DNA from: SHZL01 sp963784425
GTDB taxonomy: Bacteria > Pseudomonadota > Gammaproteobacteria > Xanthomonadales > SZUA-36
DNA: 64,000 nt
Assembly (NCBI GenBank): GCA_963784425.1
Contig: CAWARM010000012.1
Span: 186,001 to 250,000, forward strand
Direction: 5' to 3'
A program made the translations under genes and the position numbers. Within the stretch, counting starts at the first letter, position 1, and the number at the start of each line of letters is the position of its first letter. The notes below the pieces were generated by a model. That model was not told the origin of the DNA. It was given only the letters and a program-made list of their open reading frames with translations, and searched no databases. Of the stretch, positions 61,034 to 64,000 are shown one piece after another.

Positions 61034-61285
61034 ATGGTCAAAATCAGATTATCTCGAGGCGGGGCCAAGAAAAGCCCGTTCTATCACATCGTGGTCACGG
61101 ATAACCGCAAGGCACGTGACGGCCGCAAAATTGAGCGCATTGGGTTTTTCAACCCGGTAGCTCGTGGCAAGGAAGAGCGGTTACGTCTTGACCTCGAACG
61201 CGTTGCATATTGGTCCGGAGTTGGCGCACAACTCAGTGATCGAGTGAAATCGCTGGTTTCAGAGGCCCGCGCTCCGGCCGCCTGA
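61034..61285 (+). CDS. rpsP: 30S ribosomal protein S16
   Basis: 83 aa from the ATG at 61034. MVKIRLSRGGAKKSPFYHIV opens it; the frame upstream to 60947 is not part of the protein. First gene of rpsP-rimM-trmD-rplS. Confidence 0.98.
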   Translation: MVKIRLSRGGAKKSPFYHIVVTDNRKARDGRKIERIGFFNPVARGKEERLRLDLERVAYWSGVGAQLSDRVKSLVSEARAPAA

Positions 61286-61304
61286 ACCTGTTGAGCTGCG
61301 CGTC

Positions 61305-61820
61305 ATGGGCGCCGACCTGGACAAGCAGCGGGAAACGGTGTTGCTGGGGCATATCTCCGGCGCTCACGGAATCAAGGGCTGGGTCAAAATCCACTCCGAC
61401 ACAGAACCAAGGGATGCGATTTTTGACTACCAACCCTGGCAGGTCGGCGAAGCGAAACAGGTAGTTCGAATTGTTTCCGGCAGGATCCAGGGAAAATACC
61501 TGGTTGCCGAGCTGGAAGGTGTTTCAGACCGGGAGACGGCGGAAAGTTTGGCGGGGCAGCAAATTGTGGTGTTCCGCGAACAGTTACCGGAATTGCCAGG
61601 CAACCAGTACTACTGGAATGAACTGATCGGTTTGCACGTATTCAGCGATACCGGCCAGGAGTTGGGACTGGTCAGGGAAATGATCGCAACCGGCGCCAAT
61701 GATGTCATGCTGGTACAGGGCGAAAAGGAGCGATTGATACCGTTTATATACGGTGTTTACGTCAGCGAAGTAGACCTGGCCGCGGGGCGTGTGGTGGTAA
61801 GCTGGGACCCGGATTTCTAG
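61305..61820 (+). CDS. rimM: 16S rRNA processing protein RimM
   Basis: 171 aa. N-terminal RimM domain (LLGHISGAHGIKGWVKIHSD) and C-terminal PRC barrel (IPFIYGVYVSEVDLAAGRVV). Assists 30S maturation with S19. 19 bp after rpsP. Confidence 0.97.
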   Translation: MGADLDKQRETVLLGHISGAHGIKGWVKIHSDTEPRDAIFDYQPWQVGEAKQVVRIVSGRIQGKYLVAELEGVSDRETAESLAGQQIVVFREQLPELPGNQYYWNELIGLHVFSDTGQELGLVREMIATGANDVMLVQGEKERLIPFIYGVYVSEVDLAAGRVVVSWDPDF

Positions 61821-61827
61821 TTAGTCA

Positions 61828-61861
61828 AAAAATTGGGTTAGTGGAAAAATTGGGTTAATGG
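61828..61861. repeat. Tandem 17-bp duplication over the trmD start codon
   Basis: AAAAATTGGGTTAGTGG is followed at once by AAAAATTGGGTTAATGG; the ATG of trmD is in the second copy. There is no normal Shine-Dalgarno before trmD. Confidence 0.9.
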
Positions 61862-62640
61862 AAATTCAGGTCATCACCTTGTTTCCCGAGGAATTCAGGC
61901 CCTTGGTGGACTTGGGAGTGACTGGCAGGGCCATCCGTGAGGGATTGGTGCAGCTGGAAGTGCTCAATCCACGGGATTTCGCCGTTGACCGGCATAGAAC
62001 GGTCGACGACAGGCCTTACGGCGGCGGGCCTGGCATGGTAATGGCCGTTGAGCCAATGAGGTCTGCGATCCGGGAAGCGCGGCGCCGGGCATCAGGTAAG
62101 GAAGGCAGAGGCGGACCAACTGAGAGCAAGGTCAGCTTGCTCAGCCCCCAGGGTAAACGCCTTGAGGCAAGCGCCCTGAGAGAGTTAGCCAGCAGGCAGA
62201 AACTGATACTGGTTTGCGGCCGCTACGAAGGTTTGGACGAGCGTCTCGTCCAGCTGGAAATAGACGAAGAATGGTCCATTGGGGACTATGTTCTGAGTGG
62301 TGGTGAACTGGCCGCTGCTGTGGTGATAGACGCGGTTGTGCGACTGGTCCCAGGTGTGCTGGGAGACCAGCAGTCTGCGGAGCAGGATTCGTTCGCAGAC
62401 GGCTTGCTGGACTGTCCGCACTACACCAGGCCGGAAGTGATTGGTGGAATGGAAGTGCCGCAGGTGCTGCTTTCCGGCGATCATAAGGCCATCGCCCGCT
62501 GGAGGCGCAAGCAGTCGTTGGGGCGAACGTGGCAACGCAGGCCCGATTTGCTGGACGGCTCGAAATTGAGCAAAGAAGATGAAATTCTGCTCGCCGAGTT
62601 CAAACAGGAACATGGCGGGCTAGTGGAAACCGAAGCATGA
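61858..62640 (+). CDS. trmD: tRNA (guanine-37-N1)-methyltransferase
   Basis: SPOUT knotted enzyme, prevents frameshifting. 260 aa. MEIQVITLFPEEF, DDRPYGGGPGMVM, and the knot VCGRYEGLDERL and SIGDYVLSGGELAA. Central insert (ASGKEGRGGPTES) is slightly longer than usual. No Shine-Dalgarno; start sits in a tandem duplication. Confidence 0.98.
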   Translation: MEIQVITLFPEEFRPLVDLGVTGRAIREGLVQLEVLNPRDFAVDRHRTVDDRPYGGGPGMVMAVEPMRSAIREARRRASGKEGRGGPTESKVSLLSPQGKRLEASALRELASRQKLILVCGRYEGLDERLVQLEIDEEWSIGDYVLSGGELAAAVVIDAVVRLVPGVLGDQQSAEQDSFADGLLDCPHYTRPEVIGGMEVPQVLLSGDHKAIARWRRKQSLGRTWQRRPDLLDGSKLSKEDEILLAEFKQEHGGLVETEA

Positions 62641-62657
62641 GTTGAAGGATTGAGATC

Positions 62658-63005
62658 ATGAGCAACATTATTGATGAAGTGAATGCGGAACAGATGACCC
62701 GCGAAATTCCGAAGTTTGCTCCCGGCGATACCGTGACGGTGAGCGTCAAGGTAAAAGAAGGAACTCGCGAACGCCTGCAGGCTTTTGAGGGAATTGTTAT
62801 TGCAATCAAGAACCGCGGACTCCATTCAGCGTTCACGGTGCGCAAGATTTCCCATGGCACAGGAGTAGAGCGCGTATTCCAGACCTATAGCCCACTGATC
62901 GACTCGATTACGGTCAATCGTCGTGGCGATGTCCGCCGTGCCAAGCTCTACTATCTCCGCGGACTGGAAGGCAAGGCCTCGCGCATCAAGGAAAAACTCA
63001 GCTAA
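62658..63005 (+). CDS. rplS: 50S ribosomal protein L19
   Basis: 115 aa. FAPGDTVTVSVKVKEGTRER, FTVRKISHGTGVERVF and RRAKLYYLRGLEGKASRI are diagnostic. Last gene of the operon; terminator follows. Confidence 0.98.
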   Translation: MSNIIDEVNAEQMTREIPKFAPGDTVTVSVKVKEGTRERLQAFEGIVIAIKNRGLHSAFTVRKISHGTGVERVFQTYSPLIDSITVNRRGDVRRAKLYYLRGLEGKASRIKEKLS

Positions 63006-63030
63006 GGCTGTCCCGGCTGATGAGAATTTA

Positions 63031-63058
63031 AAGCCCGCTTTGAAGCGGGCTTTTTTTT
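63031..63058 (+). terminator. Intrinsic terminator of the rpsP-rplS operon
   Basis: AAGCCCGCTT/AAGCGGGCTT stem with a 2-nt TG centre (so a 4-nt loop in practice), followed by a T-run to 63058. Confidence 0.95.
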
Positions 63059-63117
63059 GAGCTGCGCATAATGGATCAGAGGCTCCTTAAATAGTTGCGC
63101 GGCCAACCCGCTAATTC

Positions 63118-63143
63118 CTTGAATCCTGAGCAGTGGCCCATAT
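63118..63143 (+). promoter_or_regulatory. Heat-shock (sigma-32) type promoter of htpG
   Basis: CTTGAAT (63118-63124) and CCCATAT (63137-63143), with 13 bp between CTTGAA and CCCAT, match the sigma-32 consensus CTTGAAA / CCCCATnT. It lies about 40 bp upstream of the htpG ATG. Confidence 0.65.
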
Positions 63144-63178
63144 CTCGTAGTGATCCAAACCACGAGTCACGACCGATC

Positions 63179-64000
63179 ATGAGCAAGAGCAAGACACCAT
63201 CTAAAAAAGCCAAGCCCGCAGTGGCGGCTGAAACGCACCCATTCCAGGCTGAAACACGCCAGGTGCTCCAGTTGATGATCAATTCGCTCTACTCCAACAA
63301 GGAGATTTTTCTGCGCGAGTTGATTTCCAATGCGTCCGACGCCCTGGACCGATTGCGCTTTGCCAGTCTGCAGGATTCCGCGCTGCTTGAAAGCAATCCG
63401 GATCTGCGCATTGAAGTGGAAATTGACCGCGACGCCGGGACCCTGACCATTCGCGATAACGGTATCGGCATGTCCCAGGAAGATGTAATGGGTAATCTTG
63501 GAACCATAGCCAGGTCCGGGACGCGCCAGTTCCTTGAACAACTGGCGGAAGATCAAAAATCCAATGCCCGGTTGATTGGGCAATTTGGTGTTGGGTTCTA
63601 CTCAGCATTTATTGTGGCTGAGCGGGTTACGGTACTTACTCGCAAAGCCGGCGACCAGGCTGAACTTGGGGTGCGCTGGGAATCTGACGGGGGCGGCGAA
63701 TACTCCATTCAGCCGGAAACCCGGGAACAGCCCGGCACGTCGGTAATATTGAAGCTCAAGCCCGCAGAAAAGGAATACCTGGAAAACTGGACTCTGCGCT
63801 CCCTGATTCAACGCTATTCGGATCACATTGGTTTTCCAATCTTCCTGCAAGCCGGCCTCGAGAAAGCCGACGCCGATGACGATGCTGCAGATGACGATTT
63901 ACCCTCCGAAAAAGGCCCATGGGAACAGGTCAACAAAGCAACGGCGTTGTGGGCCTTGCCGAAAACCGAGATCAAGGACGACGAGTACAAGGAATTCTAC
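63179..64000 (+). CDS. htpG: Chaperone HtpG (Hsp90), 3' part outside the window
   Basis: 274 residues visible. A basic N-terminal extension (MSKSKTPSKKAKPAVAAE) precedes the GHKL ATPase domain: NSLYSNKEIFLRELISNASD, DNGIGMS, and the lid GQFGVGFYSAF. The middle domain begins near residue 235 with the charged ADADDDAADDDLPSE linker. Heat-shock type promoter upstream. The window ends inside a codon triplet, with no frameshift seen. Confidence 0.97.
   Translation, partial: MSKSKTPSKKAKPAVAAETHPFQAETRQVLQLMINSLYSNKEIFLRELISNASDALDRLRFASLQDSALLESNPDLRIEVEIDRDAGTLTIRDNGIGMSQEDVMGNLGTIARSGTRQFLEQLAEDQKSNARLIGQFGVGFYSAFIVAERVTVLTRKAGDQAELGVRWESDGGGEYSIQPETREQPGTSVILKLKPAEKEYLENWTLRSLIQRYSDHIGFPIFLQAGLEKADADDDAADDDLPSEKGPWEQVNKATALWALPKTEIKDDEYKEFY

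Overview
The window is a contiguous stretch of a gammaproteobacterial chromosome, about 50-55% GC and densely packed. The evidence is housekeeping genes in gammaproteobacterial arrangements: gpmI-envC-ctp, yibN-secB-gpsA, accA-tilS-xseB-ispA-dxs, mtaD-ubiG-mupP with a YciK-like SDR nearby, rpsF-rpsR-rplI-dnaB-alr, ffh-rpsP-rimM-trmD-rplS, and ypjD/corB divergent from ffh. A vitamin B12-dependent ribonucleotide reductase split into NrdJa and NrdJb, a FimX-like degenerate GGDEF/EAL protein, a PutA lacking the DNA-binding domain, and a subunit II of cytochrome oxidase fused to cytochrome c all point to the Pseudomonas/Oceanospirillales/Cellvibrionales side of the class. I cannot name a genus. No tRNA, rRNA, CRISPR array, complete insertion sequence or prophage was recognised.

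Layout. 1-2143: cytochrome c oxidase subunits I (cut by the window start) and II, minus strand. 2433-2600: a 160-bp MITE-like element between two CTAG tetramers. 2628-9524: putA, gspA, gspB, a rhomboid protease and a DUF1820 protein. 9556-14176: yajL, ctp, envC and gpmI on the minus strand (cell-wall hydrolase control plus glycolysis). 14362-17055: yibN, secB, gpsA and a convergent trmL. 17266-20637: NrdR-controlled split class II ribonucleotide reductase with an unusual 354-bp spacer. 20677-26904: mixed metabolic, stress and membrane genes. 26894-33365: isoprenoid, fatty-acid and tRNA genes on the minus strand. 33468-35495: FimX-like protein. 35901-43499: efp, mtaD, ubiG, mupP, hslO, small zinc proteins, a POT transporter and an SDR. 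43794-44138: HIT protein. 44220-47365: the most accessory-looking segment. 47449-56162: asnS, an IscA-type protein, the S6/S18/L9 operon, dnaB, alr, pspF, a second 160-bp CTAG-bordered element, and radA. 56188-59429: acyltransferase, CorB-like protein and YpjD. 59512-64000: ffh, ribosomal/tRNA modification operon, and htpG (cut by the window end) with a heat-shock type promoter.

The segment most worth attention is 44220-47365. It encodes a low-complexity protein with two different tandem repeat types (seven 7-residue SGTGIE[KR] units before a signal-like hydrophobic segment, fifteen 11-residue VQVTGGGTGS[AGS] units after it), a DUF6502-like protein upstream in the same orientation, an unrecognised 107-aa protein, and a divergent promoter region with repeated TATAGCCA operator half-sites. 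That region drives an apparently leaderless gene one way and a short, about 145-nt, strongly terminated transcript the other way.

Other recurring themes are two non-identical MITE-like elements of exactly the same internal length (160 bp) and the same CTAG borders, one abutting an orphan pspF, and short tandem duplications sitting on stop or start codons at three gene junctions (9137, 19531, 61828).
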